Shown here: positions 1 through 10,790 of the stretch, one piece after another
Position numbering within the stretch: the stretch's first letter is position 1
How the letters are laid out: each line of letters starts with the position of its first letter
NCBI GenBank assembly: GCA_964036665.1
Contig: OZ038532.1
Span: 3,038,001 to 3,102,000, forward strand
Source: Gordius sp. MW1
Lineage: Eukaryota > Nematomorpha > Gordioida > Gordea > Gordiidae
Direction: 5' to 3'
DNA length: 64,000 nucleotides
Program-made: the position numbers and the translations under genes
Notes under the pieces: model-generated
What the model was told of the DNA's origin: nothing
Seen by the model: only the letters and a program-made list of their open reading frames with translations
The model's database searches: none

Positions 1-660
1 TAGTTATATTAGGTTAACATTGATAATTACCCTGTGCCCTCCCTTACAAGGGCCTATGCCTCTACTGATATGGGTCCCTGGCCCCTACAAAAGCCTCAGC
101 CTCTACTAATGTGGGTACGAATCCCGGAGAGGTCAAAATTTTTATTTTTTTTTAAATTAAATTAATATATTGTTTTTGTTAATACCCTTGATAATACGAC
201 TTTTTAACCGTGTCCTGGCTACTGACCAATAAGGCCAAATTGTGATTCTAATTTTTTTTTCTTTTTTTTTCAAATTAATATATTGTTTTTGTTAATACCA
301 TTGATAATATGGCTTTTTGGCCGTCCGCTGGCTGCTGACCAATGGAAAAAATCATCATTGGCCAAAGTGTGCATCGAATTTTTTTTCTCTCGTTTTTTTC
401 GACTCGTATGTATCTATAAACCGTCTCTTGGTACTGACCAATGGAAAAAAATGACCATTGGCAAATTGTGATTTGAAATTTTTTTTCGGCTCTTATGTAT
501 TTTGTTCTTGTTAATACCATTGATAAAATTTATTTATTTAATTTAAAATATTTTGACCGTATACTGTAATATTTTTATTATATTTTTAAATATTAATTCG
601 AAAAAACTTCAACCTTGTATGTATGACGTCATTTATGTATATGATGCTATAAATGAAAGT
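1..660. repeat. tRNA-like module plus CCAATGG minisatellite block
   Basis: Begins inside a tRNA-like module (GTGGGTACGAATCCCGGAGAGG near 110-132, with a mutated B box). Diverged repeats follow, each with CCAATGG...CCATTGG stems and 'taataccattgataatatg' spacers. The same block is at 42211-42870. No coding signal is visible; open reading frames here are repeat shadows. Confidence 0.7.
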
Positions 661-800
661 GGCCGAGAAATGTTTGATATTTTTAAAACGAAAAGGTATT
701 TTCGGAATCTGAAAAAGCTATTTTACCTGGCCGCCCTGGGCATCTACGGCTATATTTTCGCGCGAATCGGGGCGGTAGTTTCAGAGTTTAGAGATTTTAT
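661..800 (-). repeat. Dispersed Helitron-5'-like repeat (inverted copy)
   Basis: The stretch with 'ctggccgccctgggcatctac' and 'cgcgcgaatcgggg' is the reverse complement of sequence seen at 2640-2760, 3330-3440, 3475-3600 and 21585-21720. The consensus 'ctgaaactaccggnccgattc' resembles the subterminal 5' part of arthropod Helitrons. The paired copy is at 42900-43040. Non-coding. Confidence 0.55.
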
Positions 801-1042
801 ATCGGTAAACATTCATCATTTTATTATATAATAAACATATTCATTATAAATTATGTCAGCAAAAAAGTTTAGTTTTTCTCTACACATGATATATCTAGAC
901 CTACTACGATACTCCCTTAACTCTACTATTCCTCTCCAGCTCCACACCTTCCCTTTTGTTGCAACGCTTTGTGACTCCTTCGAGATTTTATATCGGACAA
1001 TATTCATCATTTTATTATATAATAAACATATCTATATATATA

Positions 1043-2609
1043 AACTCGGGCCTTCGGCCCTCGTGGGAAGGGGGAAAAGGGAAGGGAAGAGGGGAAGGGA
1101 AGGGGGGACGACTCATCTGTACTTCGTATAAATGTATCATATTTGCTATGCAATTTATGGGCGAGAAAGGTGGGAAGGGGCGAGAATGCCTATAGGGGGG
1201 TATTAAATGCCTAATGATTAATTAATTATTTATACAAATTTTCCATTATAGGCAAAATGTAATAAAGGCAAAATGTAATATAGGCAAGGGTTAGGGTTAG
1301 ATTTAGTGTTTGCATCTAGTTGCGTATTACATTAGTTTTTATGGCCTTTAGTGATTATGGGTCTAACAAACATTATATTATAAAACAACACAATGTTAAG
1401 AATTTGCAGAATTGTTGGGAGAAATTTTTTGTAGAATTTGAACAATTTTTAATTAAAAAAATCAAAAATTTGGCCAATGGTCACTTTTTCTCTATTGGTC
1501 AGTACCAACAGATACTCTATAAGTCAATGATAGCCAAAAAAACGGAAAAAAAAATTTTGATGCTCACTTTGGCCAATGGTCATTTTTTTCCATTGGTCAG
1601 CAGCCAGCACACGGTAAAAGTGGATATAAATTCATAAGAGTAAAAAAAACGAAAAAAAAATTTTCGAATCACATTTTGGCCAATGGTCATTTTTTTCCAT
1701 TGGTCAGCAGCCAGGACACGGTAAAAGTGGATATAAATTCCTAATAGTCAAAAAAAAACAAAAAAAAAGTTTTCGAATCACATTTTGGCCAATGGTCATT
1801 TTATTCCATTGGTCAGCAGCCAGCGGACGGCCAAAAAGTCATAATAGCAATGGTAGGAACAGGAACAATCATAATAGTCAAAAAAACCGAAAAAAATAAT
1901 TTCGATTCACATTTTGGCCAATGGTCATTTTTTCAATCGGTCAGGAGCCAGCGGACGGCCAAAAAGTCATAATAGCAATGGTAGTAACAGGAACAATCAT
2001 AATAGTCAAAAAAAAAACGAAAAAATAAACTCGGATTCACATTTTGGCCAATGTTCATTTTTTTCATTGGTCAGCAGCCAACGGACGGCCAAAAAGTCTT
2101 ATTATCAATGATAGTAACAAGAACAATCATAAGAGTCAAAAAAACTCCGGGATTCTAACCCCAAAACTAGTTAAATTGCATAGCAATTAAAAAGTAAACA
2201 ACTTTTATTTATGTTTATTATATAACTAGTTAAATTGCATAGCATTAAAAGTAAACAACTTTTATCTATGTTTATTATATAACAAAAACTAGTTAAATTG
2301 CATAGCAATTAAAAGTAAACAACTTTTATTTATGTTTATTATATAATAGATAATTTAACAAATCTTATATATAACACACCGAGAGAGATAGAGATGAGGG
2401 GTGGGGCACCTCTTATGCATTAATTCAAAAAATAACACAGCGAGGGAGATAGAGATGAGGGGTGGGGCACCTCTTTCTCATCCATTAATTTAAAAAAGCG
2501 ATAACCTAATATACCCAATGCAAATAGATAGGGAGGGTAACGGACGGACAGACAGACAGACGGACGGACGGACAACAAAAAACGAGCCCATAAATTGCAT
2601 AGCAATTAA
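1043..2609 (+). mobile_element. X-element nested in the Helitron (1.57 kb)
   Basis: Begins AACTCGGGCC (cap hairpin GGGCC-TTC-GGCCC), then a purine-rich G/A tract and the motif TTGCTATGCAATTTATGGGC near 1143-1162. It ends with its inverted repeat and AATTGCATAGCAATTAA at 2609. Inside are a minisatellite (1475-2140) and a CGGA tract (about 2533-2574). It splits the Helitron only 12 nt from its 5' tip. Closest in layout to the copy at 23201-24821. Confidence 0.8.
1475..2140 (+). repeat. ~110-130-bp minisatellite with CCAATGG/CCATTGG hairpins
   Basis: About five diverged units. Each has 'ttggccaatggtcattttt' followed by 'ccattggtcagcagccag', then 'cggacggccaaaaagtcata' and an A-rich spacer. The two seven-base arms form a stem in every unit. 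Open reading frames over this array are repeat artefacts. Confidence 0.85.
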
Positions 2610-2884
2610 AAGTAAAGTGTATATATGTATATATGTAAGAGCTAAATTCTGAAACTACCGGTCCGATTCGCGCGAAAATTTACCCCTAGGTTTCCAGGGC
2701 GGCCAGGGGTAAAATAGCTTTTTCAGAATCCTAAAATTCCTTTTAGTTTTCGAGATATTGGGTTTTATGCGTTTTGACGTTCAATAAAATGTCAATCAAA
2801 CGCACCTCCTCGCGTTCGTTGAAAATTTGAATATACAGACAGTTCTGTAGTAAAAGTGTATCACTTATAGTAGTTTGTAAAACG

Positions 2885-3115
2885 TAATCTTTTCTTAACG
2901 GTGACAACATAAAATTTATGAATTAAATTTCTTAAGCGTCATCTTTTCTTAACGGTGACGATATAAAATTTATGAATTAAATTTCTTAAACGTCATCTTT
3001 TTTCATCTTTTCTTAACGGTGACAAGACAACATAAAATTTATGAATTAAATTTCTTAAACGTCATCTTTTCTTAACGGTGACAACATAAAATTTATGAAT
3101 TAACCTGAAATAAAT
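2885..3115 (+). repeat. 58-bp tandem repeat, about four units
   Basis: Unit 'catcttttcttaacggtgac' followed by 'ataaaatttatgaattaaat' repeats at about 2885, 2938, 3000 and 3060, with small length variants. It lies inside the Helitron. Internal tandem repeats are common in non-autonomous Helitrons. No coding. Confidence 0.85.
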
Positions 3116-4350
3116 AAAATTTAGATTATTTGAGGAAATATATAGGTGAAGAAGATGAATTTTTATCATTAAATGAGATATTTTAAATGAGAAAGATGAA
3201 AGTATATATAATTTAAATGTAATATAAAATAGTCCAACGTTGATTATTCTGAGTAAATGCTATTTATATATGAATGTCATTATTTATCTATCATTAATTT
3301 TTATTAAATGAGATATTTAAATGAAAATAAATTCTGAAACTACCGGCCCAATTCGCGCGAAACTTTACCCGTAGGTTCTCAGGGCGGCCAGGTGTAAAAT
3401 AGCTTTTTCAGATTGCTAAAATTCCTTTTAGTTTTAAATTGGACATTTCTCGGCCTTTTGGTTTTAAAAAAGGGCTAAATTCTGAAACTTCAGATCCGAT
3501 TCGAGCGAAAATTTAGCCGTAGATGCCCAGATAGGCCAGGGGTAAAATAGCTTTTTCAGATTCCTAAAATACCTTTTTGTTTTAAAAATATCTGACATTT
3601 CCCGTCCAGTTTCATTTATAGCAGCATATACAATAATGACGTTTTACATACAAAGCTGAAGTTTTCTCGAATTAGATATTTAAAAGTATAATAAAAATGT
3701 TACAGTATACGGTTAAAATTATTGGGGTTTAACGGACTATTTAAATTAAATAAATAAAATTTAAATTATGCAGTTTTTGTCATTATTATCACGTGGTCGA
3801 TCATAGAAGCATATTTTTAATAATTATCCATCCTTCAATTAATTATTTTATTATATTAAAGAAAATTGTATTTTAAATAAAATAGCTAACTAGAAAAATA
3901 AAATAATGGTATTATTGTATATAAGTAACAGCATATTTTTCAAAAACATTTAATTTTAGTCGGATTTGATGACTAAAACAGAATTTGCATTTGGTTTGTC
4001 TTATTATATAAATATATACTAAAAATAGTGGGTTCATAAAATCATTCGGACCTCTCACATTATAAATTATTTCATATATGACCCCATTTTAGATAAGTCT
4101 TATTAATAGCTTATACTTAATTAACCACTTAAGGCCTGAGCCAAAACAACGCTTGGCCGGGCACAGCTAGTTCATTATAAATTATGGCAGCAAAAAAGTT
4201 TAGTTTTTCTCTACACATGATATACCTAGCTAGACCTACTACGATACCACTCTAACTCTACTATTCCTCTCCAGCTCCACAACTTCCCTTTTGTTACCAC
4301 GCTTTGTGACTCCTTCGAGATTTTATATCGGAAAATATTCATATCGCTCC

Positions 4351-5690
4351 TTTAAAGATTCATCAGTTAAGTTACTTGTGCAACTAACTTTTCCCTTCCC
4401 ACTCTACCAAATAAAATCAATAATATAAGTTATATATTTCGTGGGAGTATTCATTTTCCTTACCCATGTGACGTAATCGATTGAGGGGTGGAGATGTAGT
4501 TTGTTTAACAAGTATTGATAAAACTTACCACATAATTATCATGTTATTGATCAACATTTTATTCCTCACCGCAACTATGGGTCCAAGAGTAATAACAATT
4601 GATGCCGGTGCTTGTTAGTAGATTTATAAGTTTTAGTAAGGAATGATAATTACTATTGTAGGGGGAGGCATAAAGTGGCAACTGCCCCCCCCCCCCCCTA
4701 AATTTAAAAAACATTAATAAAAGAACTATGACTAATAAAATTTCAAAACAACAATTCGCCCCTCCCTAAATCATAATTGCCCTCTTCTAGCTCCAATCCT
4801 GCCTACGCCCATGTTGTATGTATGTTGTTATTATTGTATCATCGCACATGCTACAAGCGAGATAAAACTTCCCACCCCACATGTCTTGCCTGTATGCCAT
4901 CCTCTATGAATAGATATTAATTGCTATTTAATTTATGGTTTTTTATCCCATTATCCTTTAAATAAATTCTAACCTTCCTAGGCCAACTTCTTAAATTTTA
5001 ACAGACGATCTAAATTACTAAAAAATTATAAAAAAGACGTAACTCAACTAAAGACAAAAACAGATTTACACGGTTTAGAATAATGGAAATTAAAAATTCA
5101 ATGGATTGTTTAACCTTATAAAATAATTCAATTTTGGGCTGTCATAAGAGGATCGCTAATTCCATTAGTATTTTTCGTTAATTAAAATCGACATGAATTA
5201 AGTTGTATCGTTATTGGGAGTACTTATTTATAAAGCTTGATTCGCGGCAAAAAAAACAAAATTTATTACACCTATAATTTTACTGGCTGAATATAACCAT
5301 AGTCTAAAGAAAGACAATATATCACCTAAACTCAGTCTAAGGCAAATATTCGAAATTTGGACAAATACTAAGATATTTTTGTTAAGTTATTGAAAAATTC
5401 ATTTTTTTACACTACATCTATTAACTTTAATGATTTTTTGAAATTTACCGCAAATATTTGAGGTCACTAAAATTGTGGGAAATAAAGTATTTCTCCTAGT
5501 CCTATTGCTTTAATGGTTTCTCCCCCTTCCCCTCCCCAAAGAATTATATCAACGTTAGTTAGTTTAGTAGTGCAGCAATGAGTGACAAAATGCGTAGCGC
5601 TAGCCTCATAAAACGAATTCATTACCAAGGTTAATCTAATCCGCCACCACACACACAACCTCCATCACACAGTGCAGCAGCAGTACTAAC
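4351..5690. other. Low-repeat AT-rich segment conserved between A and A'
   Basis: Aligns almost gap-free with 43450-44800. Contains part of a G/C-tract MITE-like sequence (4668-4812) and a short purine/pyrimidine skew near 5515-5540. I see no convincing exon; the 63-residue minus-strand frame at 5467-5658 resembles nothing I recognise. It is the only non-repetitive part of the outer X-element, so it may be captured host DNA. Confidence 0.5.
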
Positions 5691-5734
5691 TATTGATACC
5701 CACCCCTCGGGGAGGTGGGGCATAGCTTTTCGAT

Positions 5735-6300
5735 ACCCTTCAAGTTATTTGCCCCAGCTTTCTGACCTGGATGTCCGAGTTCAAGCCCAGGAGAGGATAA
5801 ATTTTTTTTTTCAATTAAATGAATATTTTGTTCTTGTTAATACCATTGATAATATAACTTTTTGACCGTCCGCTGGCTCCTGACCAATGAAAAAAATGAC
5901 TATTGGCCAAATAAATCGAATTTTTTTTCCCGTGTTTGAATTGGTATATTAGGTTAACATTGATAATTACCCTATGCCCTCCCCTACAAGGGCCTATGCC
6001 TCTACTGATGTGGGTGCGAATCCCGGCGAGGGCAAATTCTTAATTTTTAATTAATATATCGTTCTTGTTATTACCATTTATAATGTAACTTTTTGACTGG
6101 CTACTCACCAATGAAAAAACCACTGGCCAAAGTGAGATTAAAATCGAATTTTTTTTTCTTGCTTCTAATTATAGGCTAGTTATTTGACTGTCTGCTAACC
6201 ATTAGAAAAGATCACCACTGGCACTGGCCAAAGTGATGAAAAATTTGTATAAATAATTAACTATTAATTTTGCATTTTATACCCCCCTATAGGCATTCTC
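5735..6300 (+). repeat. tRNA-like heads and CCAATGG units
   Basis: A tRNA-like head (5735-5800, 'gtccgagttcaagcccagga') is followed by an AT-rich body and a CCAATGG-type hairpin. Next comes a second tRNA-like module (about 5966-6030) with 'gtgcgaatcccggcgagggc'. Its ends TGCCCTC and GAGGGC(A) are complementary, as in an acceptor stem. Paired copy at 44850-45330. Confidence 0.65.
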
Positions 6301-6377
6301 GCCCCTTCCCACCTTTCTCGCCCAGAATTTGCATAGCAAATATGCTACTTCTATACGGAGTATAGATAAGTCGTTCC

Positions 6378-6611
6378 TGTTGAGTCTTGATATATTTATT
6401 GATGGATCTTAAACTACAAACACTAAGACTGAATAACTATTAGCGTTTTTTGTATATAAAGGGTAAGAACGCGTGATGGTGGGGTGATACGCGTGATGGT
6501 AGGGTGATCGCGTGTTGGTGGGGTGATTGTGTGATAGTGCCGTGATAATGAATATAATTTGAATAAACATAATTTGAATAAATGCGCTTGGTGCAGTTGC
6601 AGTATACAACA
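6378..6611 (-). repeat. Gypsy 3' LTR
   Basis: 234 bp; on the minus strand it begins TGTTGTATACTGC and ends CAAGACTCAACA. Nearly identical to 15785-16018 and to 45478-45703. It contains short direct repeats of 'gtgatggtggggtgat'. The polypurine tract (minus strand AAGGGGGTAGGAGA) immediately precedes it. Confidence 0.93.
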
Positions 6612-6623
6612 TCTCCTACCCCC

Positions 6624-8206
6624 TTAAGTTATTCCATATCTTTCTATTGGTTTTCGGATTCGTGTAGATCGCCGGACCGTTATTTCGGGTGAGGGTATAG
6701 GTGAATGAGGGTAGTCCGTACGAGGGGGTAGAGGTGAGAGCGGGGGAGGAATGACTAGCCTATTATCGCTAGCTTCATCATGTGGTAGATTAGGCTGTTG
6801 CGGGATGGTGGCGTCCAATAAATCACTGGGTTCATTTTGTGGCAGATCACCTGGTATTGCGTGCGAAATGTCAGCCCATCGATCTTCATAGTTAAGCGTG
6901 TCTGCTTCATCTAAAGATTTTCTAATATGATCACCATGTCTCTTCCATAATGCTCCATTATCCATTTCTACCATGTACGATACTGGGCCTAAGATTTTTA
7001 CTATTTTTTCCGTTACCCATAATTTATCATTAGTTGTGAAAGTTCTAACCCACACACTATCTCCAATTATAAATTTCCGTTTGATGGGTGCCAACTCGTC
7101 TTTGTCAAGACCAGTTACATGTGGGTTGAGTAAATTTAATGGACCGTTGGTTGTATTTTGATTAATAGATTGGCTGGAGTTAATCCAGTTGTTGGGTGAA
7201 TGGTATTCCTATAAGAAAACAAAAAGTTATATAATTTATCGTTTTTAAAATTCTTAGTTTTGTTTAAAAACTCCTTAAATTTTCGGACGAAACGTTCAGC
7301 TTCTCCGTTGGATCGAGGATGATACGGGCTGGAATATGCGTTACGAATGTTATTTATTTTGCAGTATGTTTTAAATTCGGCGCTTGTAAATTGAGGCCCA
7401 TTGTCTGTAGCCAGGGTGCTAGGTACTCCGAACCTTGAGAAAATAGCTTCGAGAGCGTTAAGAGTGCTTGACGTTGTTATCGTTGTCATAGGGATCACCT
7501 CGGGCAATTTACTGTAGGCGTCAATGAAAATTAGCTAATAATACCCATTAATTGGTCCGCAAAAATCTGCATGTAACCTAGACCATGGTTTTCCCGGGTT
7601 TTCCCATTTTTGCGTAGCTAATTCGTTGTGCCAGTGAACCATTGTTGAAAATCCACACAGTTTTGAACATAACCTTCTATATCTTTATCAAACCTGGATA
7701 CCAGAGATGTTGACGAGCCAAAATTTTTGAGCGACGCATGCCTGGGTGTCCTAAGTGGATTAGTTTCAGAATGGTTTGCCTTAATCCTTGAGGAATAATA
7801 ATTCGGTATCCCCAAAATATGCAGCCTTTTAAGGTGGTAAGTTCTCTTTGCCGTTGTTGGTAAACAACTAGGTCTGGAGTAACTTTCTTCGGCCAGCCAT
7901 GGAGTACATAGTTGTAGACTTGTTCCAGGATAGGATCTTTACGAGTATGACGCTCTATGTCGGCGGATGTAATGGGGAATTGTTGGAATGGTTCTTCATA
8001 AATGGTGTGTATATCATCTTCTTCTCCTTGTTCTAGCGTTTCTTCAGATTGTATCGGAAGTCTTGATAACATATCAGCTTGTCTAATTTCATTGCCAATT
8101 TTGTACTTTATGGTATATTGATAAGGTATTGTTAGCAAGGTCCATTTCTGAAGTCTCGCTGAAACGCCTTGTGATACATTTTTATTCGGGTTGAATATTG
8201 ATATTA
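6624..8206 (-). pseudogene. Gypsy integrase and C-terminal pol, copy A (broken)
   Basis: Minus-strand fragments: RNase H end and integrase zinc-binding region (about 8206-7677, HLGHPGMRRSK...LWYPG), catalytic core (7507-7136, TDNGPQF and SPYHPRSNGEAERF), and a C-terminal DNA-binding-like domain (7094-6624). A TAG stop at 7535-7537 interrupts 'GYY*LIFIDAY' just before the first catalytic Asp; the same stop is in A' (46628-46630). The fourth zinc ligand is Phe here (NCVDFQQ) and Cys in A'. A frameshift separates the core from the C-terminal part. The protein would insert the element's cDNA into the host genome; this copy cannot. Confidence 0.9.
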
Positions 8207-8220
8207 ATTGCTATGCAATT

Positions 8221-8960
8221 TATGGGCTCGTTTTTGGTTGTCCGTCGTCCACCAAGTTATTGGCGCCAGCTTTGTGACCTGGATATCCCGGGTTCAAGCC
8301 AGGGAGAGGACGAATTTTTTTTTTTAATTTTTTTAAATTAAATTAATATTTTGTTCTTGTTAATACCATAGATAATATGAATTTTTGACCATCCGCTGGC
8401 TACTGACCAATGAAAAAAATGACCATTGGCCAAATAAAGCGAAATTTTTAATTGCTATATGCAATTTATGGTATTTTTTCGTCTTTAAATAGGTTAACAT
8501 TGATAATTACCCTATGCCCTTTCCTACAAGGGCCTACGCCTCTACTGATATGGGTCCCTGTGCCCCTTACCAAAGCCTATGCCTTTACTGATATGGGTCC
8601 CTGTGCCCCTTACCAAACCCTATACCTTTACTAATGTGGGTTCGAATCCCGGAGAGGGCAAAATTTTTATTTATTTTTTAAATTAAATTAATATATTGTT
8701 CTTGTTAATACCATTGATAATGTGATCCTCCGTCCGCTGGCTACTGATCAATGAAAAAAAATGACCATTGGCCAAAGTATAAATTGAAATTTTTTTTTCG
8801 TTTTTGAATTGGTTAACATTGATAATTACCCTATTCCCTCCCCTACAAGGGTCTATGTTTCATTATCTATATATTGTCACGCTCTTCGGTGTCTTGCACC
8901 GAATGTCTTGTCACGCATCGAATGTCTTCTCACGCTGTTTACTTTTATTATTGTTAAGTA
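8221..8960 (+). repeat. tRNA-like module tandem and CACCGAATGTCTTG repeats
   Basis: A GTCCGTC tract after the hairpin end is followed by a tRNA-like head (8255-8300) and a CCAATGG unit. A partly duplicated tRNA-like module (8515-8662) repeats 'tatgggtccctgtgcccctt' before GGGTTCGAATCCCGG. Short 'caccgaatgtcttgtcacgc' repeats lie at 8874-8935. Same at 47310-48040. Confidence 0.7.
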
Positions 8961-9228
8961 ATGATGTAGGCAGGCAGCAAGCGTCATGTTTGAGGCATCA
9001 TTTAACAAAGTAAAGAAAGGATATGCGTTTTGTTGGATAATAGATATGAAAAGATTGTTATCCTTTCTTTCTTCCATGACTTTTGCAATATTTCACCGCG
9101 CAATTGCGCACATTGAAAAAACCTCGGGCAAAATGGGACGGCCTAAGTTCCTTAATAATAATTTACCGAGCGAACGAAAATTACATGTTCGCCATTATAT
9201 TGTTGGTTTGTTAGTATAAACTATAAAG

Positions 9229-9410
9229 TAGTGTTTTAAAAAGGGAGGGCTGAGCTTTGTTTGGTCCTCCTCTAGGCGGCTTCTTAAATAGATCAGAAGA
9301 GTTTAGCGTTAGTCTTATCCGTTGTTAAACCAAATGTGGACGCCACAAAACCGAGTCAGCCCGAGACTAGTCTCCTCACTCAAGGATAAACTTTACCTAA
9401 GTTTGTTTCT
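9229..9410. mobile_element. MITE-like hairpin repeat (intronic)
   Basis: The stretch 'aaaaagggagggctgag' with 'tttggtcctcc' resembles inverted sequence at 52490-52610 ('ccaaactcagccctttttac'). The repeats recur in TTC27 introns (9950-10135, 48330-48510, 49040-49225, 51530-51740). Short, non-coding and with imperfect inverted ends; superfamily not determined. Confidence 0.4.
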
Positions 9411-9604
9411 AGGGTTGTATATGTGCGCATTTCGGATAAAACTAAGCAATCAATCAACCTATGATACCCTCGATCGACCTTAAAAATCTATAAATTTGTG
9501 TTTTAACCTATCCTAAAACTCCTCAATATGATTTTGCCCCTATTAGATTTTGATGTGTTGCATAGCCTAAAATGAATGCAGTACTCTTTTCTGTTTGTTT
9601 TTAG

Positions 9605-9877
9605 AGTAGAAAAGCGTTGTCGCATTTCGAAAAATCGCTGCAGATCGTGCCCGCCCAAGCCGAAGTTTTATTTACGATCGGCTGCTTGGCTCTAACCCTA
9701 GCAGCAGGGGGCCAACACGAAGGTGCTCAAGGTGGTGTGTGCAATTACGAATTTGCGGAGTCTTGTTTCAGGAAAAGTGTCATGATTGAACCGGATAATT
9801 TTAGGGCTTGGAACAATTTAGCTAGGGTTCAGATGAAGAGAAACCTCTGGGAACAATCGGCATTCTGGACCTTAAAA
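9605..9877 (+). pseudogene. TTC27: TTC27 exon, isolated copy in A
   Basis: A 273-nt phase-0 exon with acceptor tttttag before it and donor gtaagaa after it. It encodes TPR sequence including EKSLQIVPAQAE, IEPDNFRAWNNLARVQ and NLWEQSAFWTLK, which I recognise as the C-terminal half of TTC27, a TPR protein. It is nearly identical to 48705-48977, with a few substitutions (for example SHFEK versus PHYEK). All downstream exons found in A' are absent because about 9.5 kb is missing, and upstream exons are absent too. It is therefore a non-functional gene fragment inside a transposable element. Confidence 0.85.
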
Positions 9878-9949
9878 GTAAGAAAACAAGGAAATATTAT
9901 TTCTTTAAAATTGGCAATCGTAAAAGCGGCTGGGGGGGGGGGTGTGGGG

Positions 9950-10135
9950 TTTAGTTTGGTCCACCTTTGGGGTTATGGTTATAGTCGAGTCCACTAAACC
10001 GAAACAGCAGACAGACCAAAGTGGACCTCAAGGAAGGCTTAGTTGATGATATTTGAAAAAGGGAGCATAGTTAGTCTTTCTTAGTTGAACCAAAGGTGTC
10101 GACACCAAACACGACTACCCCCCCGCCCCTTTTTA
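9950..10135. mobile_element. MITE-like inverted-repeat element
   Basis: Left end 'ggtttagtttggtccaccttt' and right end 'aaaggtgtcgacaccaaac' are imperfect inverted repeats around an internal copy of the same motif. Homopolymer G and C tracts flank it. Copy at 49040-49225. Non-coding. Confidence 0.5.
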
Positions 10136-10790
10136 CAAAACATTAGCAGCACAGGGCACAGGCTAATGTTACACATTCTACCTACGTTAATCAAGGTAAA
10201 TTTTACCGATTAATTTGCAAGTTATTGGCGTTTATAAAACGTCAATAATTACTGTTTTTTCCATTGACAGCAGCAACTTGACCGACTATAGGGAAAGAAT
10301 TTAAAGTATATTCCTGTCCTGTTCACCGTTGCAAACTCTACCAGAATCTGCAAACTGTATGTCAGTTGATGATTTGATGGGTCCATTATTTGTTGACTAT
10401 AGGCAGGCATTCAATGTTCTCAACATCATATTCTTTTTACAATACCTTTTTGCAATTTTCACTGAACAAATGCGCACCTATCCAAAAAGTTCACACACAA
10501 TTTCGTTCGACCCTTTTTTCTTGCTAAAATTTACTACTAAAATTGGTTGTTGGTTAGACGACGATTGTATTATTAGTCGTCTATGTATGTATGGATAAAA
10601 ATTGCAATAAAATTATTTTTTATGTGGTTTTTATTAGCAGCTATATGGCCTTGTTTTTGGTTGTTCGTTCTGTCCAACTTGGTTGGAATTGATTGCTGCT
10701 ATGATTTGTAAGTCTGTATAGACTTACTTGAATTGAAAATATTGTTTTCCCGTTGCTAGTATATTATTACAAAAGGCAATAATAATTATT
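10136..10790. other. Captured TTC27 intron sequence, no gene seen
   Basis: Aligns with 49226-49890, which lies in the intron after the first TTC27 exon of A'. The 89- and 68-residue frames here differ between the two copies because of indels, so they are not conserved coding sequence. Confidence 0.7.

Larger units (their letters stand above)
1031..4170 (+). mobile_element. Helitron (non-autonomous), with exact empty site in A'
   Basis: Starts TCTATATATATAA and ends GCACAGCTAG, with a GCCAA/TTGGC hairpin 13 nt before the CTAG end. It sits between A (1030) and T (4171). The unoccupied site is AAACATA|TTCATT at 43272/43273, with no target duplication. TC start, CTRR end, 3' hairpin and A|T insertion are diagnostic of Helitrons. 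Both ends match the second Helitron at 28764-31452. It contains a nested X-element (1043-2609), a 58-bp tandem repeat and Helitron-5'-like repeats, but no Rep or helicase coding. Confidence 0.92.
836..4350 (+). repeat. Two tandem ~185-bp repeats split by a Helitron
   Basis: Units at 836-1030 and 4171-4350 both read from 'attcattataaattatg' to 'gagattttatatcgg'. In A' the same two units are directly adjacent (43085-43272 and 43273-43450), so the intervening 3.1 kb is an insertion. Non-coding. Confidence 0.85.

Noticed and set aside
1280-1300. 'ggttagggttag' resembling telomere repeats (also near 23460)
   Set aside because: Only two units, at the same place in two X-elements; an internal X sequence, not a telomeric tract.
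1475-2140. CRISPR-like array of spaced repeats
   Set aside because: Animal genome, ~110-130-bp units with similar spacers and internal hairpins; a minisatellite.
1043-2609. X-element as a piggyBac-like element with TTAA duplication
   Set aside because: TTAA appears at the gypsy junction, but other copies sit in ATTAAATA|AAGG and similar contexts and the ends are not inverted repeats at the tips.
6624-7094. Envelope-like gene downstream of gypsy integrase
   Set aside because: The frame is the basic, proline-rich C-terminal end of integrase and runs to the polypurine tract; there is no signal peptide or TM segment.
8986-9219. 77-residue frame identical in A and A' as a small gene
   Set aside because: Identity is expected from the recent duplication. 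No splice or domain evidence; part of captured intron.
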